The notes: generated by a model from the letters alone, not told the origin. DNA of 64,000 nucleotides from Croceibacterium soli (GCF_009828065.1 NZ_WTYK01000007.1:119163-183162), one strand, 5' to 3'. Shown: positions 20,787 to 30,783, counted from the first letter of the stretch. Program-made: numbers and translations.

Positions 20787-22534
20787 GGATTTTCGGATCG
20801 GCCCTGGCGGCCGCAATGTTACTGGTCAGCACCGCCCCGGCGGAGGCGGCATCGACACGCGAGTATTTCACCGCCCGGCTGCAGGCGGGCCCGCCGCAGC
20901 AGCTCGGTCAGGCGGACCGAACCTATTACCACGAGGTTTTCGCGGCAATCGATCGCGGCGACTGGCTGGCGGTCGAGACCCTGCTGGCGCAGCGGCCGGA
21001 CGGGCTGCTCCACACCGTGGCGCGGGCGCAGTACTACCTCGCGGCCAATTCCCCGCGCGTCGAGCTGCCGCAGATCGAAGCATGGCTGGCCAGGGGCCAC
21101 CGCCTGCCGATGGCGGCGCAGATGGCCCGCCTGGCGATGACCCGCGGCGCGCTGAGCATGCCGATGCTGCCGCAGGAACGAACCTTCTACCCGCAGAGCT
21201 CCGCGCCCAAACGGGTGCGCCCGCGCTCCGTCGAAGACGGCACGATGCCCGCGGAAGTGCGCCAGCAGATCCTCGACCGGATCAGCAACGACGATCCTCA
21301 CGGCGCGCGGCAGCTGCTCGATGGGGTGGACGCCCTGCTCAGCCCCGAGGCGCGCGCCGAATGGCGCCAGCGGGTGGCCTGGAGCTACTACATCGAGAAC
21401 ATGGACCCGCAGGCGCTGGCGATGGCCCGCACGGTCGCCGATGGGCGCGGTCCTTGGGTCGCCGAGGGCGAGTGGGCGGCCGGGCTTGCCGCATGGCGGC
21501 TGAACGACTGCGCGAGCGCCAGCTTCCATTTCGAACGCGCGGGCGCCGGCGCAGGCAATGCGGAACTGCGCGGCGCCTCGTACTACTGGGCAAGCCGGGC
21601 CGCGCTGCGTTGCCGCCAGCCGGAGCGGAGCGCGCAGTTGCTGCGTGCGGCGGCGGTCAGCGACGAGACGCTCTACGGCATGCTCGCCGCCGAGCAGCTC
21701 GGCCGCAAGCTGCCGGAGCGCCTTGCGACCGCCGACCTTAGCGACGCCGACTGGCGCCGCCTGCAGGGCAGCGAGAACGTGCGCATCGCCATCGCCCTGG
21801 CCGAGATTGGCCGCGACGTGCTGTCGAGCCAGGTCCTGCTGCACGAGGCGCGGATCGGCGATCCTGGCAACTATGCCGCGCTCACCCGCCTCGCCCGCGA
21901 AATCGGTCTGCCGCAGACCCAGCTGTACATGGCCCACAATGCGCCGAGCGGCGCCGCGCCCGATCCGGCCTCGGCCTATCCCACGCCGAAATGGGTTCCG
22001 GTGACCGGCTGGCAGGTCGATCCGGCGCTCGCCTATGCCCACGCGCTGCAGGAATCGAACTTCCGCGCCGAGGCGGTCAGCCCGGCCGACGCCAAGGGCG
22101 TGATGCAGATCACCCCGATCACCGTTCGCGAGCACGCCCCGCGGCTGGGGATGAACGCCAGCCAGGTGAACATCTTCGATCCCGGCACCAACCTGGCGTT
22201 CGGCCAGCGCAACCTGCAGATGCTGCGCGACCATGGCGCGACGCAGGGCCATCTCCCGAAGATCATGGCCGCCTACAACGCCGGGCTCACGCCGGTGACG
22301 CGCTGGAACTACGAAGTCCGCGATATGGGCGATCCGCTGCTGTACATGGAATCCATTCCCTATTGGGAAACGCGCAGCTACGTCGCCATCGTGACGCGCA
22401 ACTACTGGATGTACGAGCGGCAGGCGAAGGCCCCTTCGATGAGCCGCATCGCCCTGGCCCAGAACGCCTGGCCGGGCTTCCCCACCGGGCAGGAAAGCAG
22501 CGGGCGCGTGTACCTATCGGCGGAAAGCAACTGA
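20783..22534 (+). CDS. Soluble lytic murein transglycosylase (Slt-like)
   Basis: A 583-residue periplasmic enzyme. It has a signal peptide (ALAAAMLLVSTAPAEA), a long alpha-superhelical region, and a C-terminal SLT domain with HALQESNFRAEAVSPADA (catalytic Glu424), GVMQITP and IMAAYNAG. It cleaves the glycan strands of peptidoglycan to form 1,6-anhydro-MurNAc. Those products could feed the AmgK/MurU recycling pair encoded at 56922-58782. The GTG start overlaps the preceding stop as GTGA. Confidence 0.93.
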   Translation: MRIFGSALAAAMLLVSTAPAEAASTREYFTARLQAGPPQQLGQADRTYYHEVFAAIDRGDWLAVETLLAQRPDGLLHTVARAQYYLAANSPRVELPQIEAWLARGHRLPMAAQMARLAMTRGALSMPMLPQERTFYPQSSAPKRVRPRSVEDGTMPAEVRQQILDRISNDDPHGARQLLDGVDALLSPEARAEWRQRVAWSYYIENMDPQALAMARTVADGRGPWVAEGEWAAGLAAWRLNDCASASFHFERAGAGAGNAELRGASYYWASRAALRCRQPERSAQLLRAAAVSDETLYGMLAAEQLGRKLPERLATADLSDADWRRLQGSENVRIAIALAEIGRDVLSSQVLLHEARIGDPGNYAALTRLAREIGLPQTQLYMAHNAPSGAAPDPASAYPTPKWVPVTGWQVDPALAYAHALQESNFRAEAVSPADAKGVMQITPITVREHAPRLGMNASQVNIFDPGTNLAFGQRNLQMLRDHGATQGHLPKIMAAYNAGLTPVTRWNYEVRDMGDPLLYMESIPYWETRSYVAIVTRNYWMYERQAKAPSMSRIALAQNAWPGFPTGQESSGRVYLSAESN

Positions 22535-22535
22535 C

Positions 22536-23063
22536 ATGGCGATCGACCTGGAGCGCGAGTTCAAGCCGATCAACATCGCCCTGCTCACCGTGTCCGACAC
22601 CCGCGGCCCGGACGAGGACACCTCGGGCGACATCCTGGCGGAGCGGATCACGAGCGCCGGGCACACCCTGGCAGCGCGAGCGCTCGAGCGGGACGATGCC
22701 GATGCGATCGTCCACCTCCTGCACACCTGGATCGACGACGACGGCATCGATGCGATCGTCTCGACCGGCGGCACCGGGCTGACCGGACGAGACGTCACGC
22801 CCGAGGCGCTCGACCGGATCAAGGACAAGGACATCCCCGGTTTCGGCGAGCTGTTTCGCTGGGTCAGCTACCAGACGATCGGCACCAGCACCGTGCAAAG
22901 CCGCGCCCTGGCGGTGCTGGCGCGCGGGACTTACATCTTCGCCCTGCCCGGCTCCAACGGCGCGGTGAAGGACGGCTGGGACCGGATCCTGGCCGAGCAG
23001 CTCGATAGCCGAAACCGGCCCTGCAACTTCGTCGAGCTGATGCCGCGCCTGCGCGAGAAGTAG
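22536..23063 (+). CDS. moaB: Molybdenum cofactor biosynthesis protein B
   Basis: A 175-residue MoaB/MogA-family protein that adenylates molybdopterin. It has LLTVSDTRGPDEDTSG at the N-terminus, VSTGGTGLTGRDVTPEAL in the middle and LPGSNGAVKDGWDRIL near the C-terminus, all typical for MoaB. It starts one base after the transglycosylase stop, so co-transcription is expected. No other moa or moe gene is in the window. Confidence 0.93.
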   Translation: MAIDLEREFKPINIALLTVSDTRGPDEDTSGDILAERITSAGHTLAARALERDDADAIVHLLHTWIDDDGIDAIVSTGGTGLTGRDVTPEALDRIKDKDIPGFGELFRWVSYQTIGTSTVQSRALAVLARGTYIFALPGSNGAVKDGWDRILAEQLDSRNRPCNFVELMPRLREK

Positions 23064-23112
23064 CCGCCAGGCGAAGGGAACGAAGCCGGACAGCACGGAG
23101 TTTGGCGGCACA

Positions 23113-23742
23113 ATGCCAGCCGATCGTTTCAAGTCCCGCACCCGCAGAGCCGTGCCTTACGTCCTGCTAGCGGGAATCACCGGGGTCGTAGGGGCGATGG
23201 CCCTCGGTCTGCTCGAGCAAGACCCCGAGCGCGGGAACTACGACGCGATCGAGCGGACGCTGGAACTGGCCGATGATGCCGCCCGGCCCGCAGCCACGGC
23301 GATCGGTGAGCGGGCTTCGCAAATGGCGGCGAACACCTTGCAGCGGGCGATCCGGCACTCGCGGGCCAACGCCAAGCGCTCTGGCCTCCAGCCGATCCCG
23401 CCGGAGGTCAAGGCGGACCTGCAGTACTACTTCTCCAAGGACCTGCTGGAGCGCGTGAGGTGGACGCAGGTCGGGCCCGAGCTGGATCTCGGGTCGCTGG
23501 TGGCGGCGTGGTACCGGCGCGAGGGCGGCGCCGTGACGCTGCAGGACGTCGTCGTCTATTCGCGTCCGGAGATGGCGCAGAACCGCACCCTCTGGGCGCA
23601 CGAGCTGACGCATGCGCTGCAGTACGAGAAGCTGGGCCTCGCCGACTTCGCCCGCGTCTATCTGACGAACCACGAAGTCCTGGAGCAGCAGGCGCGCGAG
23701 AATGCGGCTCGGATCTCCAGCGAGATCCAACGATATAGGTAG
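23113..23742 (+). CDS. DUF4157 (eCIS-core-like) predicted metallopeptidase
   Basis: A 209-residue protein. A hydrophobic segment near residues 16-32 (YVLLAGITGVVGAMALGL) could be a signal anchor. The C-terminal half holds LWAHELTHALQYE, an HExxH zinc motif typical of DUF4157 proteins, with a downstream NHEVLEQQAREN that supplies a candidate third ligand. DUF4157 domains are known from contractile-injection-associated and toxin-like proteins, but nothing of that kind is nearby, so a stand-alone housekeeping protease is equally likely. Confidence 0.72.
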   Translation: MPADRFKSRTRRAVPYVLLAGITGVVGAMALGLLEQDPERGNYDAIERTLELADDAARPAATAIGERASQMAANTLQRAIRHSRANAKRSGLQPIPPEVKADLQYYFSKDLLERVRWTQVGPELDLGSLVAAWYRREGGAVTLQDVVVYSRPEMAQNRTLWAHELTHALQYEKLGLADFARVYLTNHEVLEQQARENAARISSEIQRYR

Positions 23743-23787
23743 TAGGCCTGAATTGAGGGTCCCTCATGTTCCTGCTATGTTCCAGGC

Positions 23788-24873
23788 ATGGAGCAACGCA
23801 AGGAACCTTCGGTGCATGGGCGGGGGGCGCAGTCTGGCCTGGTGCCGGCGCGCTTCGGGCTGGCCGGGCGCGAAGCGGACGGAGACTGGCGCGACCATGT
23901 CGCGGCGCTCGATGGCGATCCGCCCAAGCTGCGCACGACGGTGATCGAAGAACATCCCAGGACGATTCTCGCATTCAACCAGTCGCCGGACATCGGCTTC
24001 GACCGTTCGATCAACGCTTATCGCGGTTGCGAGCACGGCTGCATCTACTGCTTCGCCCGGCCGACCCATGCGTTCCACGACCTCTCGCCTGGGCTCGATT
24101 TCGAGACGAAGCTGTTCGCGAAGCCCAACGCCGCCGAGCTGCTGAGGGCAACGCTGGCGCGGCCGAAGTACAAGCCCCGTCCGATCGCGATGGGCACCAA
24201 CACCGATCCCTACCAGCCGATCGAGGGGCGCTACGGGATCACGCGGCAGGTTCTCGAGGTCTGCCTGGAGACGCGCCATCCGGTGACGATCACGACGAAG
24301 TCCGACCGGGTGCTGCGCGATCTGGACTTGCTGTCGGAACTGGCCGGCCTCGGGCTGGCGGCGGTGGCGATTTCCGTGACGTCGCTCGATCCCAAGCTCT
24401 CGGGCAAGCTCGAACCGCGCGCTTCGGCGCCGGCCAAGCGGCTGGCGGCGCTGGGCAAGCTGGTGGAAGCCGGGGTGCCGGCGCATTGCTCGGTCTCCCC
24501 GGTCATCCCGGCGATCACCGACGAGTTCATGGAAGCGATCGTCGCCCGTGCTGCCGCGCTCGGTGTCCGCTCGGCCGGGTGGATCCCCCTGCGCCTGCCG
24601 TACGAAGTGGCGCCGCTGTTCCGCGAATGGCTTTCGGTCCACTTCCCGGAACGCGGCGACAAGGTCATGTCGATCGTTCGCTCGATCCGCGGCGGCAAGG
24701 ACAACGATCCGAACTTCTTCACCCGGATGAAGCCGAGCGGCGTCTGGGCCGAGCTTTTCCGCGCCCGCTTCCGCCTTGCCTGCCGGCGGGCGGGCATGAC
24801 CAAGGAGCGGTTCGAGCTCGATTGCAGCCAGTTCCGTCCGCCCGAAACCGGCGGACAACTGCGCCTGCTGTAA
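23788..24873 (+). CDS. Radical SAM protein, PA0069 family (SplB-like)
   Basis: A 361-residue radical SAM protein. The cluster motif is YRGCEHGCIYCFARP (CxxxCxxC), and the spore-photoproduct-lyase-like region MGTNTDPYQPIEGRYGITR follows. HCSVSPVIPAITDEFME is another family mark. The PA0069 family has no established reaction. ATG at 23788 follows a short leader after the DUF4157 gene. The family occurs widely in proteobacteria, usually as a single gene. Confidence 0.88.
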   Translation: MEQRKEPSVHGRGAQSGLVPARFGLAGREADGDWRDHVAALDGDPPKLRTTVIEEHPRTILAFNQSPDIGFDRSINAYRGCEHGCIYCFARPTHAFHDLSPGLDFETKLFAKPNAAELLRATLARPKYKPRPIAMGTNTDPYQPIEGRYGITRQVLEVCLETRHPVTITTKSDRVLRDLDLLSELAGLGLAAVAISVTSLDPKLSGKLEPRASAPAKRLAALGKLVEAGVPAHCSVSPVIPAITDEFMEAIVARAAALGVRSAGWIPLRLPYEVAPLFREWLSVHFPERGDKVMSIVRSIRGGKDNDPNFFTRMKPSGVWAELFRARFRLACRRAGMTKERFELDCSQFRPPETGGQLRLL

Positions 24874-24915
24874 GGCGGCCGCGGAAACTTTGATCCGTGA
24901 GCACGCTTAGGGGCC

Positions 24916-25986
24916 ATGGACCTTCTCGATCTGACGGCCCAGCCACTGTGGGTGGGGGTGGCGGTATACACCCTCGCGGCCGCCGCCGTTTGGATGGCCG
25001 GCAAGAAGGCTTCGCTGTACGCAGATTCGATCTCGCGGCGCACCGGCATCGGCGGCGCCATCGTGGGCATGGTCCTGCTCGGAGCGATGACCTCGCTGCC
25101 CGAAATCGGTACCTCGGCGAGCGCGGCGCTGGCCGGCAACGCGGACATGGCCGTGAGCAACCTTCTCGGGGGAGTCGCCTTTCAGGTCGTTGTGCTGGCG
25201 ATCGTGGATGTTCTCATCGGCCGAGATGCGGTGACCACGAAAATAATGAACCCGAGCATCCTGCTCCAGATCGTGGCCTGCGTGCTTTTGCTTGGGCTGG
25301 CGGCGGCCGCGACGATCGTCGGCGACTTCAGCATCCTGGGCGTCGGCGCATGGTCCACCGGGATGGTCGTTGCATACGTGGTGTGCATCCTGTTCGTTCG
25401 CGACCAGGAACGCGAGGCCGGCTGGCTACCACAAGACGATGGCGCCCCGCTCGACCCGCAGGAGCAGCAAGGCAACTCCCCTCAAGGTGCGGCAGCGGAA
25501 CGCAAGGGCGTGGGCGCCGCGCTCATCCTGCGGACCGCGGCGGTCGGCGCCGTTATCCTCGTCGCCGGTTTCCTGCTCACGCGCTCGGCGGAAGCGATTG
25601 CGGGCCACACAGGCCTGAGCACCGAACTCGCCGGCTTGACGCTGCTCGCCATAGCCACTTCGCTTCCGGAGTTGAGCACGGCGATTGCGGCAGTGAAGCT
25701 GGGCCGGAACGACCTTGCGATCGGTGACGTCTTCGGGGGCAACCTGTTCGATCTGGTGCTGATCTTCTTCGTGGACGCCCTCTACGCCGGGCCCGCGGTG
25801 CTGGGTGAGGTGAGCCGCTTCGCCAGCTTTGCAGCCCTGCTCGGCATCGTCCTGTCGACCATCTACCTGATCGGGATCATCGAGCGGCGTGATCTGACAT
25901 TGTTCAGGATGGGCTACGATTCAATACTTGTGCTGCTCTGCTACGCAGGCGGGGTCGTTCTTCTTTTCAGCCTGGCGCTAGGCTAA
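24916..25986 (+). CDS. Calcium/sodium antiporter (CaCA family)
   Basis: A 356-residue inner-membrane antiporter with about ten hydrophobic segments. The two inverted alpha repeats are visible: GAMTSLPEIGTSASAALAG with NLLGGVAFQ, and IATSLPELSTAIAAVKLG with DVFGGNLFDL. The central hydrophilic loop (PQDDGAPLDPQEQQGNSPQ) separates the two halves. It exchanges Ca2+ or another cation for Na+ or H+. It is probably monocistronic, and 19 bases separate its stop from the convergent small gene. Confidence 0.9.
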   Translation: MDLLDLTAQPLWVGVAVYTLAAAAVWMAGKKASLYADSISRRTGIGGAIVGMVLLGAMTSLPEIGTSASAALAGNADMAVSNLLGGVAFQVVVLAIVDVLIGRDAVTTKIMNPSILLQIVACVLLLGLAAAATIVGDFSILGVGAWSTGMVVAYVVCILFVRDQEREAGWLPQDDGAPLDPQEQQGNSPQGAAAERKGVGAALILRTAAVGAVILVAGFLLTRSAEAIAGHTGLSTELAGLTLLAIATSLPELSTAIAAVKLGRNDLAIGDVFGGNLFDLVLIFFVDALYAGPAVLGEVSRFASFAALLGIVLSTIYLIGIIERRDLTLFRMGYDSILVLLCYAGGVVLLFSLALG

Positions 25987-26005
25987 CCCGGCCGCTTCCG
26001 CGATC

Positions 26006-26206
26006 CTAGTCCATCAGCAGGAGAATGCCGAACGACAGGCCGGTGCCGATGACGAACAACGGCCAGGACCAGAAGAACTGGACCTCCTCGATCGTGTAGC
26101 TGCGCACGTTCAGCGGCCCGCCCGTGCCGCCGCCCGAGCCGATGAACAGGCTGAGGATGAAGGCCAGCGCGGCCCCCAGGACGATCGACTTCAGGAAGGC
26201 GAACAT
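26006..26206 (-). CDS. Small membrane protein, two predicted TM helices
   Basis: A 66-residue protein with one hydrophobic helix near the N-terminus (SIVLGAALAFILSLFIG), a Gly-rich turn (GSGGGTGGPLN) and a second hydrophobic stretch near the C-terminus (PLFVIGTGLSFGILLLM). The start ATG at 26206 follows AGGG by eight bases. It lies 42 bases after dnaE on the same strand, so it is probably in the dnaE transcript. I do not recognise a function. Small proteins like this are often missed in annotation. Confidence 0.65.
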   Translation of the reverse strand: MFAFLKSIVLGAALAFILSLFIGSGGGTGGPLNVRSYTIEEVQFFWSWPLFVIGTGLSFGILLLMD

Positions 26207-26248
26207 TCGCTTACCCTTCTTTGCGGGGAACCCACGGCGCCGCCAGCA

Positions 26249-29200
26249 TCACGCGACCAGCTTCAGGTGGGTCGGGCCGCGGCGGGTGGTGAGCGACACG
26301 TTGGCCAGGCCGTCGATCAGCGCCAGCCGCTCCGCCAGTTCGCCGTCGAGGTCGAAGTCGCGGCCGAGGCGGACCAGCGGGTCGTTGCCCTCGCCAATGC
26401 GCAGGCGGGCAAGGACTTCGCCGCGCCCTTCCGCGCCTTCGCTGAGCGCCAGGCGCAGTTCCTGCAGCGCTTCCGGCGTTGCCACGTCGAGCGTCAGGAC
26501 CATACGCGCGCTATTGCGCACTTCCGAAAGCGGGCGCGCGCCGCGCACGGTGATGCGCGGCGGCTCGTCAGGGCTCGGCGCATCGAGTTCGACATTGAGC
26601 AGCACGCACGTTCCGTCGGCCGCCCAGCGCTGGAAGCTTTCGACCAGCGATTCCTCGAAGCAGGCGGCGCTGAACTGGCCGGAGTTGTCGGAGAAGTCGG
26701 CGCGCACGAATTCGCCGCCGCGGCGGGTGCGGCCTTTGCTGACGCTTTCGATCATCGCCGCCATCACCGCCGGCTGCCGCCCGCCGGCCACGCCCGATTC
26801 CATCAGCGAAGCGTAGGAGCGCGCGCCGTTTGCGCTGGCGATGGCGCGGTACTGCTCGACCGGATGGGCGGCGAAGTAGAAGCCGAAGTTCTCCCGCTCG
26901 GCAGCCATCTGTTCGGCGCGGGTCCAGGCCGGCGCATCGACGAGGCGCAGCGAAGGCTCGTCATGATCTTCCCCGCCGAACAGGCCGTGCTGGCCGCTCT
27001 GCCGCTCACGGGTTGCCGCCTCGGCCACGGCCAGGAGCATGTCGGCGTTGGCTAGCACTTTGGCCCGATTGGATTCGAGCCCGTCGAAGGCACCCGCCGC
27101 GGCGAGGCTTTCGAGCTGCCGGCGGTTCATGGCGCCCGGCGGCATCCGGCGGAACACGTCCTCCAGCGTCTCGAACGCCCCGCCCTTTTGCCGCTCCTCG
27201 ACAACCTGCTCCATCGCCTTCTCGCCGACGTTGCGAATCCCGGCGAGCGCGTAGCGCACCGCATAGCCTTCGTCGGTCTGCTCGACGGCGAACTCGGCTT
27301 CGCTGTGGTTGATGTCCGGCCCCAGCAGCACCCGTCCGTTGCGGCGGAGGTCGTCGACGAACACCGCCAGCTTTTCCGACTGGTGCATGTCGAAGCACAT
27401 CGATGCGGCGTAGAATTCCTCGGGATAGTGCGTCTTGAGCCAGGCGGTCTGGTAGGACAGCAGCGCATAAGCGGCGGCGTGCGACTTGTTGAAGCCGTAG
27501 CCGGCGAACTTGTCGATCAAGTCGAACAGCTCGTTGGCCTTGGCCTTGTCGATGCCCGAAACGGCCTTGCACCCGTCGACGAAGCGCTGGCGCTGGGCGT
27601 CCATCTCCGCCTGTACTTTCTTGCCCATCGCGCGGCGCAGCAGGTCGGCGTCGCCGAGCGAATAGCCGGCGAGGATCTGCGCCGCCTGCATGACCTGTTC
27701 CTGGTAGACGAAGATGCCGTAGGTCTCGGCCAGGATGCCTTCGAGCTTCGGGTGCGGGTATTCGATCGGCGCTTCGCCGTTCTTGCGCTTCCCGAACAGC
27801 GGGATGTTGTCCATCGGACCCGGCCGATAGAGCGAGACGAGCGCGATGATGTCGCCGAAGTTGGTCGGCTTTACCGCGCTGAGCGTCCGCCGCATGCCTT
27901 CGGATTCGAGCTGGAACACGCCGACCGTGTCGCCGCGCTGGAGCAGCTTGTAGACTTGCGGATCGTCCCACTCGAGCCGGTCCAGCTCGATCGATATGTC
28001 GCGCCGGGCCAGCAGGTCGACCGCCTTGCGCAGGACGGACAGGGTCTTGAGCCCGAGGAAGTCGAACTTCACCAGGCCGGAATCCTCGACATGCTTCATG
28101 TCGAACTGGGTGACCGGCATGTCCGAACGCGGATCGCGGTAGAGCGGCACGAGCTGGCTGAGCGGCCGATCGCCGATCACGACGCCGGCGGCGTGGGTCG
28201 AGCTGTTGCGCGGGAAGCCTTCGAGCTGCATCGCCAGGTCGATCAGGCGTTTCACTTCGTTGTCGTTGTCGTACTCGCGCTTGAACTCGCTTACGCCGTT
28301 GAGCGCGCGGGGCAGGGTCCACGGATCGGTCGGATGGTTGGGCACCATCTTGCACAGGCGATCGACGTGGCCGTAGCTCATCTGCAGGATGCGGCCGGTG
28401 TCGCGCAGCACGGCGCGGGCCTTCATCTTGCCGAAGGTGATGATCTGCGCGACTTTGTCCTGACCGTAGCGCTCCTGGACGTAACGGATCACTTCGCCGC
28501 GCCGCGTTTCGCAGAAGTCGATATCGAAGTCCGGCATCGAGACGCGCTCGGGATTGAGGAAGCGCTCGAACAGCAGGCCAAGGCGGATCGGGTCGAGATC
28601 GGTGATCGTCAGCGCCCAGGCGACCAGCGAGCCCGCGCCTGAACCGCGGCCCGGGCCGACGGGGATCCCCTGGGACTTGGCCCACTTGATGAAGTCGGCG
28701 ACGATCAGGAAGTAGCCGGGAAAGCCCATCCCCGTGATGACGTCGATCTCGAACTCGAGCCGGTCCTCGTAGACCTTGCGCTCTTCCGCGGTGAGCCCCT
28801 CGTAAGGCTGCAGCCGCGCCGCCAGTCCCCTGCGGGCGTCTTCCGCCAGCAGACGCACTTCGCCTGTCAGATCGCCGGCAAGGCTCGGCAGGATCGGCTT
28901 GCGCTTCGGCGGCGCGAAGGCGCAGCGCTGGGCGATCACGACGGTGTTTTGAGTCGCTTCCGGGAGGTCCGCGAACAGCTCTTCCATCATCGGCGCCGAC
29001 TTGACGAAGGCCTCCGGATTGGAGCGGGGCCGCTCCCCATTGTCGATGTGGGTCGAATGGGCGATGCACAGCATTGCGTCGTGCGCCGAATGCATGTGCG
29101 GCTCGGCGAAGTTCGCCGGGTTGCTGGCGACCAGCGGCAGGCCGGTGTCGTAGGCGAGATCGAGCAGGCCTTCCTCGGCCGCCTCCTCGATCGGGTCGCC

Positions 29201-29716
29201 GCGCCGGACGAGTTCGACGTAGAGCCTGTCGGGGAACAGCGCCGAGAGCCGGTCGGCCATTTCCCGCGCGCGCCCTGGCTTGCCGTCGGCGAACAGCCGG
29301 GTGACCGCGCCTTCGGCAGCGCCGGTCAGGGCGATCAGCCCCTGGGTGCGGCCCTCGAGGTCACTCAACCGGACATGCGGATCGAGATCCAGCGGGCGAT
29401 CGAGATGCGCGCGGCTGACCAGGTGGCAGAGGTTGTTCCAGCCGTCCTCATCCTGGGCGAAGAGCGGCAGGAAATCGATCGGCTCCCCGTCCCCACGCGC
29501 GACCCCCAGCAGCGCGCCGACGATCGGCTGCACGCCTTCGCCCTTGCAGGCGCCGGCGAAGGCCACCGTGCCGTAAAGCCCGTTGCGGTCGCAGATCGCG
29601 ATCGCCGGAAAGCCGCGCTGCTTCGCGGTCTTGGCGATCGTCTTCGGATCGATTGCCCCCTCGAGCATCGAATAGCTCGAGAACACGCGAAGGGGGACGA
29701 ACGGAGCGAAAGCCAT
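26249..29716 (-). CDS. dnaE: DNA polymerase III alpha subunit
   Basis: A 1155-residue replicative polymerase. It has an N-terminal PHP domain, in which the first metal-ligand motif is degenerate (VFSSYSMLEG). The polymerase core has IPVGPGRGSGAGSLVAW, then PDFDIDFCETRRG with catalytic Asp398 and Asp400. A long fingers/tau-binding region follows, then the helix-hairpin-helix (GGRQPAVMAAMIES marks the start of the OB part). The length is that of proteobacterial DnaE. The gene has its own upstream gap of 61 bases to the small gene at 29778. Confidence 0.97.
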   Translation of the reverse strand: MAFAPFVPLRVFSSYSMLEGAIDPKTIAKTAKQRGFPAIAICDRNGLYGTVAFAGACKGEGVQPIVGALLGVARGDGEPIDFLPLFAQDEDGWNNLCHLVSRAHLDRPLDLDPHVRLSDLEGRTQGLIALTGAAEGAVTRLFADGKPGRAREMADRLSALFPDRLYVELVRRGDPIEEAAEEGLLDLAYDTGLPLVASNPANFAEPHMHSAHDAMLCIAHSTHIDNGERPRSNPEAFVKSAPMMEELFADLPEATQNTVVIAQRCAFAPPKRKPILPSLAGDLTGEVRLLAEDARRGLAARLQPYEGLTAEERKVYEDRLEFEIDVITGMGFPGYFLIVADFIKWAKSQGIPVGPGRGSGAGSLVAWALTITDLDPIRLGLLFERFLNPERVSMPDFDIDFCETRRGEVIRYVQERYGQDKVAQIITFGKMKARAVLRDTGRILQMSYGHVDRLCKMVPNHPTDPWTLPRALNGVSEFKREYDNDNEVKRLIDLAMQLEGFPRNSSTHAAGVVIGDRPLSQLVPLYRDPRSDMPVTQFDMKHVEDSGLVKFDFLGLKTLSVLRKAVDLLARRDISIELDRLEWDDPQVYKLLQRGDTVGVFQLESEGMRRTLSAVKPTNFGDIIALVSLYRPGPMDNIPLFGKRKNGEAPIEYPHPKLEGILAETYGIFVYQEQVMQAAQILAGYSLGDADLLRRAMGKKVQAEMDAQRQRFVDGCKAVSGIDKAKANELFDLIDKFAGYGFNKSHAAAYALLSYQTAWLKTHYPEEFYAASMCFDMHQSEKLAVFVDDLRRNGRVLLGPDINHSEAEFAVEQTDEGYAVRYALAGIRNVGEKAMEQVVEERQKGGAFETLEDVFRRMPPGAMNRRQLESLAAAGAFDGLESNRAKVLANADMLLAVAEAATRERQSGQHGLFGGEDHDEPSLRLVDAPAWTRAEQMAAERENFGFYFAAHPVEQYRAIASANGARSYASLMESGVAGGRQPAVMAAMIESVSKGRTRRGGEFVRADFSDNSGQFSAACFEESLVESFQRWAADGTCVLLNVELDAPSPDEPPRITVRGARPLSEVRNSARMVLTLDVATPEALQELRLALSEGAEGRGEVLARLRIGEGNDPLVRLGRDFDLDGELAERLALIDGLANVSLTTRRGPTHLKLVA

Positions 29717-29777
29717 CGCCCCAGATTAGGGATTGCAGCGGATTACGAAAGAGCCCGAGGGCGGGTTATCCCGTCTC

Positions 29778-30062
29778 TCAAGTGCCTCGGCCGGGGAAAT
29801 CTTCGCGCTCCGCCAGGGCCATAATCTCGGCGGTCTCGAGCTTGTGGTCGCCCGCCTTCTGGATCACGTAATCGCCGCGGTCGCTCTCCGGCATATCGGC
29901 GATCATCTGCACCATCTCGGCCAGAGTGCCGCGATTGAGTGCCTTCATCCCGTCGAGCAGGCCCTGGCCGTCGCCGCGCCGGTGGATCGCGGCGCGGTCG
30001 TCCCAGTGAACACCGCCGGTATCGGTGGTGCCGCCGCGAAAGGTGCTCGGATGGTCTGTCAT
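29778..30062 (-). CDS. Conserved-looking small protein of unknown function
   Basis: A 94-residue, mostly polar protein with no signal peptide or membrane helix. The middle reads NRGTLAEMVQMIADMPESDRGDYVIQKAGDHK, which looks like an amphipathic helical unit. The ATG at 30062 has an excellent Shine-Dalgarno (AAGGAG, six bases upstream), which supports real translation. It lies between lolD and dnaE on the same strand. I do not recognise the family, though similar proteins occur in sphingomonads. Confidence 0.72.
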   Translation of the reverse strand: MTDHPSTFRGGTTDTGGVHWDDRAAIHRRGDGQGLLDGMKALNRGTLAEMVQMIADMPESDRGDYVIQKAGDHKLETAEIMALAEREDFPGRGT

Positions 30063-30108
30063 GCAAATCTCCTTCGCAGACCAAACACCCGAGCGGGCCG
30101 GAAGGTTT

Positions 30109-30783
30109 CTACTCCAGAACGCCTTCGTGCAGGCGGACGACGCGGTCCATCCGCAGGGCCAGGCGCTCGTTGTGCGTGGCGATCAGCGCGGAGCTGCCCT
30201 GGCCGCGGACGAGCTGGAGGAACTGGTCGAGCACGCGGTCGGCGGTGATCTCGTCGAGATTGCCGGTCGGCTCGTCGGCGAGGACGAGTTGCGGCTTGTT
30301 CGCCAGCGCGCGGGCCACGGCGACGCGCTGCTGCTCGCCGCCCGAAAGCTGGCTCGGCCGGTGCGTTGTCCGCTGGCCCAGGCCGAGCGCACCGAGCAGC
30401 TCCCGGGCGCGAACGCTCGCGGCTTCACGGTCCACGCCGGCGACGAGTTGCGGGAGGATCACGTTCTCCTCGGCATTGAAGTCCTGCAGGAGGTGGTGGA
30501 ACTGGTAGACGAAGCCGAGGTGGCTGCGGCGCAGGGCCGTCCGCCGGTCGCTCGGGACTTTGCTGGCGTCCACGCCGCAGATCTCGATCGTGCCGCCGAA
30601 GCCCCCTTCGAGCAGGCCGACGGCCTGGAGCATCGTCGACTTGCCCGAGCCGGACGGGCCGAGCAGCGCGACGATCTCTCCCGGCGCGACGGTGAGGTTC
30701 ACGCCGCGCAGCACGTCGATGCGCACCCCGCCCTGCTCGAAGCTGCGGGTCAGGTCGATCAGGCGGACGACGGCTTCACTCAT
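30109..30783 (-). CDS. lolD: Lipoprotein-releasing ABC transporter ATPase
   Basis: A 224-residue ABC ATPase. Walker A is GPSGSGKST, the signature is [15 protein letters not shown], and Walker B is [13 protein letters not shown]; the H-loop is IATHNERLA. Together with the permease encoded just upstream (8-base overlap at 30776-30783) it makes up LolCDE, which releases lipoproteins from the inner membrane to LolA. Only one permease gene is visible, as in many alphaproteobacteria, where a single LolC/E-type protein (LolF) serves both roles. Confidence 0.93.
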   Translation of the reverse strand: MSEAVVRLIDLTRSFEQGGVRIDVLRGVNLTVAPGEIVALLGPSGSGKSTMLQAVGLLEGGFGGTIEICGVDASKVPSDRRTALRRSHLGFVYQFHHLLQDFNAEENVILPQLVAGVDREAASVRARELLGALGLGQRTTHRPSQLSGGEQQRVAVARALANKPQLVLADEPTGNLDEITADRVLDQFLQLVRGQGSSALIATHNERLALRMDRVVRLHEGVLE

